Source: Halomonas sp. BDJS001 (lineage in GTDB: Bacteria > Pseudomonadota > Gammaproteobacteria > Pseudomonadales > Halomonadaceae). From it: a stretch of DNA of 64,000 nt. Under the pieces are notes generated by a model. It did no database searches, was not told where the DNA came from, and saw only the letters and a list, made by a program, of their open reading frames with translations. Shown here piece after piece: positions 33,880-42,944 of the stretch. Position numbers and translations under genes: made by a program. The stretch's first letter is position 1. Each line of letters begins with the position of its first letter. The stretch spans positions 4,836,001 through 4,900,000 of the forward strand of contig NZ_CP110535.1 in assembly GCF_026104355.1 (NCBI RefSeq), in the 5' to 3' direction.

Positions 33880-34569
33880 TTACACCCGTGCAGAGAAACG
33901 GTATCCGGTACCCCGAACCGTTTGAATCAGGTTCTGATGCACATCGCCCAGCGCTTTACGCAAGCGGCGAATATGCACGTCGACCGTGCGCTCTTCGACA
34001 TACACATTGCCACCCCATACTTGGTCAAGCAGTTGGCTACGTGTATAAGCGCGCTCTTGGTGGGTCATAAAAAACTGTAGCAATCGGTACTCGGTGGGGC
34101 CCATTTCCAAGGCTTTGCCGTGGGCGCTTACCCGGTGGCTCACCGGATCAAGCAGCAGACCGTTAATTTCAATCGGGTCTTCAACGCCACGCGGCGTCGC
34201 ACGACGCAGCACCGCTTTTAGCCGTGCCACCAATTCCCGAGGTGAAAAGGGCTTGGTGATATAGTCATCGGCACCGGCTTCAAGCCCTTGAATTTTATTA
34301 TCCTCTTCGCCTTTGGCGGTGAGCATAATAATCGGGATTTCGGCGGTGGCTTCTTCACGCTTTAGGCGTCTTGCCAGCTCAATACCGCTAGTGCCGGGCA
34401 TCATCCAGTCCAGCAACAGTAGATCGGGCTGGTGGTCAACCACCATGGCATGGGCATCCTGGGCGTTATCCGCTTCGAGCACGCGATAGTCAGCCATTTC
34501 CAGCGCTACCGCGATCATCTCGCGAATCGACGCCTCGTCATCGACAATCAGAACGGTCTTGGCGGTCAT
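33880..34569 (-). CDS. phoB: Phosphate regulon response regulator PhoB
   Basis: A 229-residue OmpR/PhoB-type regulator. Receiver domain ~1-120: VDDEASIREMI with the acidic pocket, LLLDWMMPGTSGIELAR carrying the phospho-accepting Asp (~54), and the conserved Lys in ITKPFSPRELVARL. Winged-helix DNA-binding domain ~130-229: LEMGPTEYRLLQFFMTH, RSQLLDQVWG and VDVHIRRLRKAL. Directly upstream of phoR. Its promoter carries a long Pho-box array, indicating strong autoregulation. Confidence 0.96.
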   Translation of the reverse strand: MTAKTVLIVDDEASIREMIAVALEMADYRVLEADNAQDAHAMVVDHQPDLLLLDWMMPGTSGIELARRLKREEATAEIPIIMLTAKGEEDNKIQGLEAGADDYITKPFSPRELVARLKAVLRRATPRGVEDPIEINGLLLDPVSHRVSAHGKALEMGPTEYRLLQFFMTHQERAYTRSQLLDQVWGGNVYVEERTVDVHIRRLRKALGDVHQNLIQTVRGTGYRFSARV

Positions 34570-34634
34570 ACCAGAGCCTCACGGTGTTCAAAGAAACCAG
34601 TTCAAAGAAAAGCACTTCAAAGATAAACAGATCA

Positions 34635-34685
34635 ATGACATGTCAGTGACGATAACACCATGACTTGATGACAATTACATGACAA
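34635..34685 (-). promoter_or_regulatory. Five-unit Pho-box array upstream of phoB
   Basis: Read on the minus strand, 7-bp half-sites recur every 11 bp: TTGTCAT (34685), TTGTCAT (34674), TCATGGT (34663, poor), TCGTCAC (34652) and ATGTCAT (34641). The first pair is a near-perfect Pho box. The array ends about 65 bp before the phoB ATG and starts 9 bp after the ubiA stop. Confidence 0.8.
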
Positions 34686-34694
34686 TCGCCGCGA

Positions 34695-35585
34695 TTAGCC
34701 AGCCACAGGCCACCAGCTTAGCGCGATACCGGCAAAAATCAGCAGCCCCGACCAGTGATTGTTGAGAAACGCCTGAAAGCAGGCATCCCGCTCCTGATAG
34801 CGAATTAAGCGCTGCTGATGCAGGAAAGTCGCCGCCATTGCCGCGAGCCCTAACCAGAAGAAACCACCTAAACCAACCCGCCAGCCTACCCAGGCCAGCA
34901 ACCCCAGGGTGGCTAGCTGGAGAAGGCCAATGATCCAACGGTCTGCATTTCCAAACAGCACGGCCGTTGATTTAATGCCAATTTTTAAATCGTCGTCGCG
35001 ATCAACCATGGCGTACTGGGTATCGTAAGCCACTGTCCAGCACACATTAGCGCAGAATAGCAGCCATGCTTCCAGCGGCACGTAGCCCAGTACGGCGCCA
35101 AACGCCATCGGAATCGCCCAGGAAAACGCTGCACCCAGCACCACCTGAGGAAAGTGGGTATAGCGCTTCATAAACGGATAAATAATCGCCAGCAGCACCC
35201 CGCCCAGCGAGAGCAGCACCGTAAACCAGTTGGTTAGTAGTACCAGAATAAACGCCGCGGCCACCAGGGCAATAAACAGCAGCTGCGCCTCGGTTTCGCT
35301 GATCCGGCCCGTGGCTAATGGACGGTTTTTGGTACGTTTCACATGGCCGTCAAAGTGGCGATCCGCATAGTCATTGACCACGCAGCCCGCGGCACGCATC
35401 ACGTAAACACCGGCCACGAAAATCAGCAGCACATTTCGCCCGGGCACGCCTTCTGCAGCGACCCAAAGTGCCCACAGCGTCGGCCACATCAACAGCCATG
35501 TGCCTATCGGCCGATTCAAGCGCATCAGCTGTAAAAAATCTGCCATGCGAGCCCATCCCTTCGGCCGCAACAGTGAACGATTCAT
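34695..35585 (-). CDS. ubiA: 4-hydroxybenzoate octaprenyltransferase UbiA
   Basis: A 296-residue integral membrane prenyltransferase that attaches the polyprenyl tail to 4-hydroxybenzoate in ubiquinone synthesis. The first Asp-rich motif is NDYADRHFDGHVKRT (~72-86) and the second is DTQYAMVDRDDDLKIG (~187-202); both bind Mg-diphosphate. LMRLNRPIGTWLLMWPTLWAL (~20-40) is the typical first helix region. GAGG precedes the ATG. It is 35 bp after ubiC and completes the first two steps of the pathway. Confidence 0.96.
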   Translation of the reverse strand: MNRSLLRPKGWARMADFLQLMRLNRPIGTWLLMWPTLWALWVAAEGVPGRNVLLIFVAGVYVMRAAGCVVNDYADRHFDGHVKRTKNRPLATGRISETEAQLLFIALVAAAFILVLLTNWFTVLLSLGGVLLAIIYPFMKRYTHFPQVVLGAAFSWAIPMAFGAVLGYVPLEAWLLFCANVCWTVAYDTQYAMVDRDDDLKIGIKSTAVLFGNADRWIIGLLQLATLGLLAWVGWRVGLGGFFWLGLAAMAATFLHQQRLIRYQERDACFQAFLNNHWSGLLIFAGIALSWWPVAG

Positions 35586-35620
35586 GCTTACCTCACGAAG
35601 AATAAGATGCAGGCGCTAGC

Positions 35621-36244
35621 CTAGCGCGAAGGCAGGCCAAGATCATCCGCCATTGCACTCAAAAAGTACTCTTGAACTAATAACGACAGAGAGTGGTGCT
35701 TACAGCCGTAAGAAAAAACAGAGCGACGGCCCCAAGCAGCGTTTCCTTGTATACCGTTCACGCTAGCGAAAGTCGGCACTTGCGTCGTCGCCTCTAATGA
35801 CCCACGGATTAAACCCGGCTGACGGAATAGCCAACTGCCTAGCGAGCGTTCCCCCAGACGATCCAAGCGCTGGCCCTTGAGCTGCGCGAGTGGAGCGACC
35901 GAACGCGCCACCACCCAGGGCGTTTCATCCAAGCACAGTGCTACTTCCCGCAGCCAGGCGTACCGCTTGGCCCCAATGCCCAGCGCCTGCGCCTCATCCT
36001 GTCGCGGCCAGCCGACGCCCTGGCGTAGCAGCCGTACGCGAAACGGCTTAGCTCCACCCGCTGCCATCAAGCGTGCGGTTAACGAGTCGGTGGAGGCAAC
36101 CCACTGCCACCAAGAAGCACTCATCGCCGGGCGCACCGCATCAATCGGGCGCCAGCGAGAAAATAGAGGAGTTTGCCGAAAAGCAGCAGCCGTCACCGAG
36201 TTCTCCAGGGCAATTAACGGGCTGGCTAGTGTAACATGAGGCAT
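35621..36244 (-). CDS. ubiC: Chorismate lyase UbiC
   Basis: A 207-residue cytoplasmic enzyme producing 4-hydroxybenzoate and pyruvate from chorismate. Landmarks are SWWQWVASTDSLTARLMAAG (~43-62), FRVRLLRQGVGWPRQDEAQA, KRYAWLREVALCLDETPWVVARSV (~95-118), with the chorismate-binding Arg, and RLGERSLGSWLF (~131-142), including the conserved LG..LG. The first codons start at an ATG at 36244 without a strong ribosome site; a slightly later start cannot be excluded. Operon with ubiA. Confidence 0.9.
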   Translation of the reverse strand: MPHVTLASPLIALENSVTAAAFRQTPLFSRWRPIDAVRPAMSASWWQWVASTDSLTARLMAAGGAKPFRVRLLRQGVGWPRQDEAQALGIGAKRYAWLREVALCLDETPWVVARSVAPLAQLKGQRLDRLGERSLGSWLFRQPGLIRGSLEATTQVPTFASVNGIQGNAAWGRRSVFSYGCKHHSLSLLVQEYFLSAMADDLGLPSR

Positions 36245-36351
36245 TGGAGGCTTTGGTTTCAGCGACTTTTTTCACAAAATGGTTGGGCGCCTCTTATTGT
36301 CGGCAACCCTTTTTAGTCATTTTTTTCTTTAGCAACTCTTTTGGTATCTGC

Positions 36352-37542
36352 ATGCCCGCACCCCAAACACAACAACCGTCGTCACACGCTGCGCTGGTGA
36401 TTATTGGCACCGGCATGGCAGGGGTTGGCCTTGCCCGGGCGCTGCGCCGCCTGGGCGACCAACGCTCAATCACGCTGGTGAGCGCGGACAGCGGCGATGA
36501 CTACAGCAAGCCATTGCTCTCCACCGGCTTCGCCAAGGGCCTGGAGCCTGACCAATTGGCCCAGCGGAGCGCCAGTGAACTGGGCGAAGAGCTTAATGCC
36601 GAGATGGTTATCCACACCCTGGTAAGCGCACTGGATGTGGATAACCAAAAAGTTCTTCTTGAAGACGCCACGGTGCTTGGCTACGACACCCTGGTACTGG
36701 CCACCGGCGCTGCGCCACGGGTGCCCTTCAATATCGACGCCAGCGTGGCGTCACGCTGCTTTACGATCAATGACCTAGACGACTACCGCCGCTTTCATAA
36801 AGCATTGGGCCACCGCCCTTTACGGGTAGCGATTATTGGCGGGGGGCTAGTGGGCTGTGAGTTTGCCAATGATCTTCACGCTGGCGGTCACCAAGTCAGC
36901 ATCGTCGCCCCCGAGGCATCCCTACTTCCTCGCTTACTGCCACCGCCCTTAGGGAACGCCTTGGGTGATGCCTTTAGCGAAGCGGGTATCCATCTTCACC
37001 TTGGCCGCTCAATTGAGTCTATAGCGCTCAGCAGCGATGAAATTACTGTTCTGCGGTTGGATAGCGGCGAGGCCGTCAACGCTGATCTCGTGCTAATGGC
37101 CACTGGCCTCGCACCCCGCACAGCGCTTGCCGAGGCCGCCGGCTTATGCGTATCGCCTAGCGGCATAGCGGTTGATCGCCAGTTGCGCGCATCGCACCCC
37201 AATATCTACGCTCTGGGCGATGTAGCCTGTGTGGACGGCGTTAATGCCATGTACGTACAGCCGCTGCAAGCCAGCGCAAAAGCCCTGGCAGCAACACTTT
37301 TGGGTACCCCCACACCGGTTAGCTTTGGCGCTTGGCCGGTAGTGGTAAAAACGCCGCTGTTACCGGTGGTTGCCTACCCACCAACGACCACCCCGGAGCG
37401 CTGGCGAATTGAAGGTGAAGGCGGTGATATCAGTGCCTTGGCTGAAAATAAAGACGGGCGTTTGATTGGTTTTGCGTTGACAGGCGGCTGCGTGAGAAGG
37501 AAAGTGGAGCTTTCCAGAGCAGCACCTACGCTGCTAGGCTGA
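36352..37542 (+). CDS. NAD(P)/FAD-dependent oxidoreductase, rubredoxin-reductase (AlkT)-like
   Basis: A 396-residue flavoprotein with the pyridine nucleotide-disulfide reductase fold: FAD site LVIIGTGMAGVGLARALRR (~15-33), DYSKPLLSTGFAKG (~50-63), LVLATGAAPR, NAD site RVAIIGGGLVGCEFANDLH (~158-176) and the second FAD segment NIYALGDVACVDG (~285-297). In Pseudomonas the gene at this place between ubiC and HU is rubredoxin reductase. No rubredoxin gene is present here, so the electron acceptor must be encoded elsewhere or differ. The start at 36352 (MPAPQTQQ) fits the family; the longer frame is unlikely. Confidence 0.85.
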   Translation: MPAPQTQQPSSHAALVIIGTGMAGVGLARALRRLGDQRSITLVSADSGDDYSKPLLSTGFAKGLEPDQLAQRSASELGEELNAEMVIHTLVSALDVDNQKVLLEDATVLGYDTLVLATGAAPRVPFNIDASVASRCFTINDLDDYRRFHKALGHRPLRVAIIGGGLVGCEFANDLHAGGHQVSIVAPEASLLPRLLPPPLGNALGDAFSEAGIHLHLGRSIESIALSSDEITVLRLDSGEAVNADLVLMATGLAPRTALAEAAGLCVSPSGIAVDRQLRASHPNIYALGDVACVDGVNAMYVQPLQASAKALAATLLGTPTPVSFGAWPVVVKTPLLPVVAYPPTTTPERWRIEGEGGDISALAENKDGRLIGFALTGGCVRRKVELSRAAPTLLG

Positions 37543-37643
37543 TTTTCGTCGCGTTCACGACTAGGCTAGAGAAGCTAACCTAATCGGCTACGCACCCAAC
37601 AACATGCATTTGTTTGATTTTTATTAACAAGGGGAGATTCCTT

Positions 37644-37916
37644 ATGCGCAAACCTGAACTCGCTGCCGCCATCGCTGAAAGTGCCGACCTGTCCAAAGAT
37701 AAAGCAGGCCAAGTGCTAAACGTTATTCTGGATGAAATCACCAACAGTTGTGCCAAGGGCGAAGATGTCGCTCTGATTGGTTTTGGCACCTTCACCGTAC
37801 GTGAGCGTGCAGCGCGTACCGGCAAAAACCCACAAACCGGCGCTCCGCTGCAGATCCCGGCCAGCAAAAACGTTGCCTTTAAACCAGGCAAAGGACTTAA
37901 GGACGCCGTTTCCTAA
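37644..37916 (+). CDS. HU-family DNA-binding protein
   Basis: A 90-residue nucleoid protein. It starts MRKPELAAAIAESADLSKDK and contains the HU signature VALIGFGTFTVRERAARTGK, then NPQTGAPLQIPASKNVAFKPG with the DNA-bending proline arm and KGLKDAVS at the end. GGGGAG lies 7 nt before the ATG at 37644. Its stop TAA overlaps the ATG of the next gene by one base, coupling their translation. Confidence 0.95.
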   Translation: MRKPELAAAIAESADLSKDKAGQVLNVILDEITNSCAKGEDVALIGFGTFTVRERAARTGKNPQTGAPLQIPASKNVAFKPGKGLKDAVS

Positions 37917-38272
37917 TGAAGCTCAAGCTGACGCTGTGGCTACTGGGCGTACTGCTCAAACGCGCCCTGCGCCGCAAACCGCGCTTTCGTGAACAGTTAG
38001 AACGCATGCGCGGCCTGGACTGGGGGATTGCCACGGAAGATCTAAGTATCGCCCGCCACTACCGGATGACGCCGAAAAGTGTCACTACCGGCAAAGGGCT
38101 ACCCGTGGACTTGGATCTTGAGCTACGTTTCCGTGACCAGGATACCGCCTTAAAAGTACTCAAAAAGCCCACTCAGCAAGCCTTTCTAGACGGCATGATG
38201 AACGGCAGTGTGCGCCTGGTAGGTGACTCCGCCGATATGAATAAGCTGCAAAAACTACTCAAGTATTTATAG
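37916..38272 (+). CDS. Small conserved protein with SCP2-like fold (uncharacterised)
   Basis: A 118-residue protein. The N terminus (~1-20, LTLWLLGVLLKRALRRK) is hydrophobic then basic, possibly membrane-associated. The C-terminal half (LDLELRFRDQDTALKVLKKP, then QQAFLDGMMNGSVRLVGDSA and LQKLLKYL) has the pattern of SCP-2 sterol carrier/lipid-binding domains, with the G-x-(L/V)-x-(L/V)-x-GD turn. The start overlaps the HU stop (TAATG). Role unknown; lipid binding is inferred from the pattern only. Confidence 0.65.
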   Translation: MKLKLTLWLLGVLLKRALRRKPRFREQLERMRGLDWGIATEDLSIARHYRMTPKSVTTGKGLPVDLDLELRFRDQDTALKVLKKPTQQAFLDGMMNGSVRLVGDSADMNKLQKLLKYL

Positions 38273-38284
38273 CGCTTCATATCG

Positions 38285-39229
38285 ATGGATATACCTCATC
38301 AACGCTTAGTGTACTTTCGCGTTACCCTGGAGTCTGGTTCAGTGCGCCGCGCAGCGGCGCGCTTGGATATAGCTCCCTCGGCGGTGAGCCGGCAGATAGT
38401 GCTGCTGGAAGAAGCCTTGGGAGCCACCCTAATGGAGCGTCAGCGTGACGGCATTTCGCCTACCCCGGTAGGCGAAATGCTGCTTGAGTACTGCGAACGT
38501 CGCGGAGCCCTTGATGAAGGCTTTATTGCGTCGCTTGAATCCTACCAACGCCTGGAAACCGGCAGAATATCGCTCACCGTAGGTGAAGGGTTCGTCAGTG
38601 ATCTAGTGGCGTCCCCACTGCATGAATTCACCCAGCTTTATGCGGGTATCCAGCTCGATATTCATATCGCCGGCACCTCGGGCATTATTGAAGCCGTGGT
38701 CGATGATCACAGCCATATAGGCTTAATGTTCCACGAAAGAACCCATCCTCAACTGCGTTTCTGGGCTTCCAGCCCACAGCCATTAATGGCCATCCTGTCA
38801 CCGCAGCATGCCTTGGCCAAACAGCCTGCGCCGCTCTCTCTCGATCAACTGAGCGCCGAGCCCATGGCCATGTGGGATACCAGCCATGGGGTGCGCCAAA
38901 TGGTCGATCAGGCCTTTCAGCAGGCGCGGATTGCCCCACGTCTGGCAATGAACACTAACTCCATGGTGGTTCTGGCACAGTACGTGCGCAGTGGCATGGG
39001 CATTACCCTGCTACCCGCCTTTGCCGTCGCCCACGACCTGGAGCTGGGCACACTCGTGGCGCGCCCAGTAGATAATCCGCTTTTTCAGCGCTCCCAGGCT
39101 CATATGGTCACCCGCGTTGGCCGCCAACAGCCCAAGGCGTGCATCCTATTGCTGCGCCATTTGCAGCGCTGGATGCAGGCATTCCGAGAACCCAGCTCGG
39201 TAAGCGATCAACCAACGCCACTGCCATAA
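38285..39229 (+). CDS. LysR-family transcriptional regulator
   Basis: A 314-residue regulator. N-terminal winged helix: FRVTLESGSVRRAAARLDIAPSAVSRQIVLLEEALGATLMER (within ~8-55). The effector domain (~90-295) shows LTVGEGFVSDLV and GIQLDIHIAGTSGIIEAV. LysR proteins of this shape usually control neighbouring catabolic genes. The convergent aldehyde dehydrogenase operon (ends overlap by 22 bp) is a possible target, though its promoter is not next to this gene. Confidence 0.9.
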   Translation: MDIPHQRLVYFRVTLESGSVRRAAARLDIAPSAVSRQIVLLEEALGATLMERQRDGISPTPVGEMLLEYCERRGALDEGFIASLESYQRLETGRISLTVGEGFVSDLVASPLHEFTQLYAGIQLDIHIAGTSGIIEAVVDDHSHIGLMFHERTHPQLRFWASSPQPLMAILSPQHALAKQPAPLSLDQLSAEPMAMWDTSHGVRQMVDQAFQQARIAPRLAMNTNSMVVLAQYVRSGMGITLLPAFAVAHDLELGTLVARPVDNPLFQRSQAHMVTRVGRQQPKACILLLRHLQRWMQAFREPSSVSDQPTPLP

Positions 39230-40758
39230 CCAAACGCCACGCTGGCCTCTGGTGCGGTTTCCACCCAAACGCTTTGCGGCACCGTGTATTCGCGCAGACC
39301 ATCCAAGCCGCTGGAGCGGCCAAAGCCGCTATCGCCAAAGCCACCAAACGGCGACATCACGCTGATCGCCTTGTAGCTATTGATCCAAACCGTGCCTGCA
39401 CGCAACTGACCGGCGACGCGATGCGCCCGCGCTACGTCTTGACTCCATACCGCACCGGCCAAACCAAAGCGTGTTTCGTTAGCGAGTTGAATGGCCTCAT
39501 TTTCAGTGTCGAAGGCCATGGCCACCAGCACCGGGCCGAACACCTCTTGTTGCGCGATCTCCATATCCGGCGTGACATCGACCAGTACGGTAGGGGCGAT
39601 AAAATAGCCCTGAGCCTCGTCAGGTAATCCCTCTGGCCGTTTACCTCCCGTTAGCAACGTTGCGCCAGCGGCTACCGCCGCATCAATCATGCGGGTGACC
39701 TGCTCAAACTGACGGCGGTTCTGCAGCGGCCCCATCCGGGTCGCTTCATCGCTGGGCAGGCCCACCGGAATCTGTTCTGCTGCCCGCGCTAGGCGGGTGG
39801 TGACCTGCTCAAACACCGGGCGCTCGACCAACAGCCGTGAACCCGCCACACAGCTCTGCCCTGCAGCGGCAAAAATGGCCGCCTGGGCGCCCGCGACGGC
39901 TTCATCCAGCTTGGCGTCAGCAAACACGATATTGGCGGACTTGCCCCCCAGCTCTAACACGCTGGGCACCAGCCGCCGTGCGCCCGCCTCGGCAATCATA
40001 CGGCCACTCTGGGGCGAGCCGACAAACACCAGTTTGCTGATGTTGGGGTGGTCGGTCAGCGCTGCGCCGGTCGTTTTGCCCAGCCCATTGACGATATTGA
40101 TCAGCCCCTTCGGCAACCCGCCGCCTTCCAGCAGCTTGGCAATCACCACCGAGGAGAACGGGGTTAACTCAGAAGGCTTCAATACGGCGGCGTTGCCTGC
40201 GGCAATGGCCGGGGCCAGCTGCCAGGCGCAGGTAAACATCGGCGCGTTCCAGGGGGTGATTTGTCCCACTACGCCATAGGGCACGTGGCGCACATAGTTA
40301 AGGTGCGAAGTCGGTACCGGAATCACTTCGCCATGCTGTTTGTCGCACCAGCCTGCGTAGTACTCGAACATCTCGCGCACTTTGCCCACTTCAGCGCGGC
40401 AGTCTCGAATCGGCTTACCGGCAACGACGCTTTCCAGCTGCGCCAGCGCCTCTTCATGGCCCTCCAGGCCGCGAAGTGCCGCATTCATGCGACGCCCACG
40501 CTCGCTGGCGGTTAGCGCCATCCATTCGCGCTGCCCACGCTCAGCGGCTTGGGCGGCACGCTCAATCAGCACAGCACCCGCATCGCGATAGTTCACCAGC
40601 GTTTCGCCAGTGGCCGGGTTAATCAGGCTGATTATTTCACCCTCACCCGCAACTAACTCACCGTTAATCCAGTTACTCAGTGGCGTGGCAGCGGCTAATC
40701 CGAAACCTTCGAGCAGTTCGGCAAGATGATCACTGGCGTGTTGACTGAGTGCGTTCAT
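39208..40758 (-). CDS. NAD(P)+-dependent aldehyde dehydrogenase
   Basis: A 516-residue ALDH-superfamily enzyme oxidising an aldehyde to the acid. Landmarks are QITPWNAPMFTCAWQLAPAI (~163-182), KPSELTPFSSVVIAKLLEGG, the nucleotide-binding FVGSPQSGRMIAEAG, the catalytic Glu in LELGGKSANIVF (~270), the nucleophilic Cys in GQSCVAGSRLLV (~303) and EVFGPVLVAMAF (~405). Its start overlaps the stop of the upstream dehydrogenase by 4 bp, so the two work together. Substrate unknown. Confidence 0.92.
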   Translation of the reverse strand: MNALSQHASDHLAELLEGFGLAAATPLSNWINGELVAGEGEIISLINPATGETLVNYRDAGAVLIERAAQAAERGQREWMALTASERGRRMNAALRGLEGHEEALAQLESVVAGKPIRDCRAEVGKVREMFEYYAGWCDKQHGEVIPVPTSHLNYVRHVPYGVVGQITPWNAPMFTCAWQLAPAIAAGNAAVLKPSELTPFSSVVIAKLLEGGGLPKGLINIVNGLGKTTGAALTDHPNISKLVFVGSPQSGRMIAEAGARRLVPSVLELGGKSANIVFADAKLDEAVAGAQAAIFAAAGQSCVAGSRLLVERPVFEQVTTRLARAAEQIPVGLPSDEATRMGPLQNRRQFEQVTRMIDAAVAAGATLLTGGKRPEGLPDEAQGYFIAPTVLVDVTPDMEIAQQEVFGPVLVAMAFDTENEAIQLANETRFGLAGAVWSQDVARAHRVAGQLRAGTVWINSYKAISVMSPFGGFGDSGFGRSSGLDGLREYTVPQSVWVETAPEASVAFGYGSGVG

Positions 40759-41645
40759 TCGTTGCCCTCCGCTTGAGTAGCACGCGCTAAAATCGGCGTG
40801 GTGATGTGGTTGAAATCGTCGCTATCGGCGGGATGATCGGCGTTCCCGTGCCAGGCATCGACCACGGCTTGTAACAGCGGCAGTGGAATACCCAGTTGCT
40901 CGGCGGCATCCCGCGCCAGACGCAGGTCTTTACGCATTAAGCCGGTGGTAAAGCCTGAGTCGAAGCGTTCACTTAGCACCCACTCGGGGAAATTTACTTC
41001 GCTCACCGCGCTGCGTCCGGAGCCACTATTGAATCCCGCCAAACAGGCGGCGGGGTCAACGCCTGCTTTGGCGGCCATGGCGACTGCCTCTGCGGTGGTC
41101 AGCAAGTGCGCAGCACACAGGTAGTTATTGGCCAGCTTCACCACATGGCCGCTGCCTGGGCCGCCCACATGGGTGCGCTTGGCTGACATGGCTTCCAGCA
41201 TCGGTAATACCCGTTCGATAGTGCGTTCATCGCCTCCCAACAGCATCCCTAGCTTGCCGCTGGCAGCGCCTTTAGGGCCGCCGCTGACGGGGGCGTCCAG
41301 CCATTGAAGACCCGCTGCGATGACGTTTTCAGCCAGTTCGCGACTAACCTGAGGGTCACTTGTCGACGTATCCACAATCACACTGCCTTTCGGCGCTAGG
41401 CTGAGTAAGCCCGGTGATTGCTCGATCACCTCGCGCACATGGGCGGAAGTCGGCAGCGACAGCAGGTACACATCGCTTGCAGGCAGTTCTTCGGGCGCCA
41501 CAACGGGTAACCCTTGAGCAGCGATGCGTGACCGCGCCTGCTCAAACAGATCGCTACCCGTTACTGCAAACCCTGCTGCTTTAAGGGTGAGCGCCATATT
41601 GCCGCCCATCTGCCCCAGCCCGATGACTGTAATGGTTAAAGACAT
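40755..41645 (-). CDS. NAD(P)-dependent beta-hydroxyacid dehydrogenase (3-hydroxyisobutyrate dehydrogenase family)
   Basis: A 296-residue Rossmann enzyme. Nucleotide site VIGLGQMGGNMALTLKAAGF (residues ~6-25), substrate motif LDAPVSGGPKGAASGKL (~117-133), catalytic lysine segment HVVKLANNYLCAAHLLTTAEA (~168-188). Family members oxidise 3-hydroxyisobutyrate, tartronate semialdehyde or similar short beta-hydroxyacids. Coupled to the downstream aldehyde dehydrogenase; together they could turn a hydroxyacid into a semialdehyde and then an acid, as an inference. Confidence 0.9.
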   Translation of the reverse strand: MSLTITVIGLGQMGGNMALTLKAAGFAVTGSDLFEQARSRIAAQGLPVVAPEELPASDVYLLSLPTSAHVREVIEQSPGLLSLAPKGSVIVDTSTSDPQVSRELAENVIAAGLQWLDAPVSGGPKGAASGKLGMLLGGDERTIERVLPMLEAMSAKRTHVGGPGSGHVVKLANNYLCAAHLLTTAEAVAMAAKAGVDPAACLAGFNSGSGRSAVSEVNFPEWVLSERFDSGFTTGLMRKDLRLARDAAEQLGIPLPLLQAVVDAWHGNADHPADSDDFNHITTPILARATQAEGNE

Positions 41646-41776
41646 TCTAAAACTCCCTACAGCGCTTTTTGGGTAACGAAACGCCGTGTTCGGTGTTGAT
41701 ATTTGGCGTAGACGCTCCCCTACCCATTGGGCATCAGAGAGCGAATAACGCTTGTAGCTAAGAAAAAAGTAACGAT

Positions 41777-42934
41777 TTAGACGAGCAGTGCGCTTACCAA
41801 CTCCACCCAGTAGCGTGCGCCTAGCGGCAATAGTGCGTCGTTAAAGTCATAGCGCGGGTTGTGCAGCGACGCGGACGCCTCGCCGTTGCCCATCCAGATA
41901 TAGGCACCTGGGCGCTCGGTAAGTAGAAACGAGAAATCTTCCGAAGCCATACTCGGCGGCGGGTTGCGGATCACGTTGCCACTACCCAGTAAATTTTCCA
42001 GCACCGAAGCGCACTGCTGGGCGTGTTCAGGGGTATTGATAGTGGCGGGGTAGCAGCGCTGATAGTCCAGCTCAACGGATAAGCCGTGAAACTCCGCCAG
42101 GCTTGCAATCGCCTGCTTAAAGCGCGTCTCTAGGTGCTCTTTAAGCGCCATATCAAAACAGCGCAGCGTACCGCGAAGCGCCACCTGCTCGGGAATCACG
42201 TTAAACGTATCCCCCGCGTTAATACTGGTGAAACTGAGTACCGCCGATTTATCCGGAGGCGTCTCGCGGCTCACCAGCCCCTGCAGTTGGCTAATCAGTT
42301 GACAGCTCGCCAATACCGTATCAGTCCCTAAGTGCGGCATCGCCGCGTGGCAGCCTTTGCCGGTCAGCGTCAGGCTAAAGATATCGAAGGCGGCCATGAC
42401 GTCAGTATCGTGCACCGCGGCGACGCCTACCGGCAGACCCGGCCAGTTATGCAAGCCGTACACGGCGTCCATGGGAAAGCGCTCAAACAGACCTTCTTCG
42501 ACCATCACCCGCCCACCGCCGGCGTTCTCTTCGGCGGGCTGAAAGATAAACACCACCCGACCTTTGAAATCCGGCTGCTGCTTCAACGCCCAGGCGGCGC
42601 CCAATAGCATGGTGGTGTGACCATCATGGCCGCAGGCGTGCATCTTGCCAGGCGTCTTGGAGGCGTAGGCAAGCGCCGTCTCTTCGCGAATATCCAGGGC
42701 GTCGATATCGGCCCGCAGGCCGATGGTTTTACCTTCCCCCAAACGGCCATCCAAGGCTGCCACTACACCGGTACCAGCAATGCCGGTGGTCACCTCAAAG
42801 CCCCACTCGCTCAACAGTGCGGCGATGCGCGCGCTGGTGCGGTGCTCCTCAAAGGCGGTTTCCGGGTGTTGGTGAAAATCGTGGCGCCAGGCGATTAGCG
42901 CTTCATTTTCCGGTAAGTCTACTGAAGCAGTCAT
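41777..42934 (-). CDS. M20-family amidohydrolase (hippurate hydrolase/N-acyl amino acid deacylase-like)
   Basis: A 385-residue metallopeptidase-like hydrolase cleaving an N-acyl amide bond. Motifs: WRHDFHQHPETAFEEH (~16-31), GLRADIDALDI (~77-87), the metal-binding MHACGHDGHTTMLLGAA (~102-118) and QPAEENAGGGRVMVEEG (~137-153, catalytic Glu pair), plus the C-terminal MASEDFSFLL. The ATG at 42934 is preceded by AAGGAC and gives a normal N terminus; the frame to 43012 is too long. It follows the DUF3100 membrane pair by only 10 bp, so that pair probably imports its substrate. Confidence 0.9.
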   Translation of the reverse strand: MTASVDLPENEALIAWRHDFHQHPETAFEEHRTSARIAALLSEWGFEVTTGIAGTGVVAALDGRLGEGKTIGLRADIDALDIREETALAYASKTPGKMHACGHDGHTTMLLGAAWALKQQPDFKGRVVFIFQPAEENAGGGRVMVEEGLFERFPMDAVYGLHNWPGLPVGVAAVHDTDVMAAFDIFSLTLTGKGCHAAMPHLGTDTVLASCQLISQLQGLVSRETPPDKSAVLSFTSINAGDTFNVIPEQVALRGTLRCFDMALKEHLETRFKQAIASLAEFHGLSVELDYQRCYPATINTPEHAQQCASVLENLLGSGNVIRNPPPSMASEDFSFLLTERPGAYIWMGNGEASASLHNPRYDFNDALLPLGARYWVELVSALLV

Positions 42935-42944
42935 CGTTTTGTCC

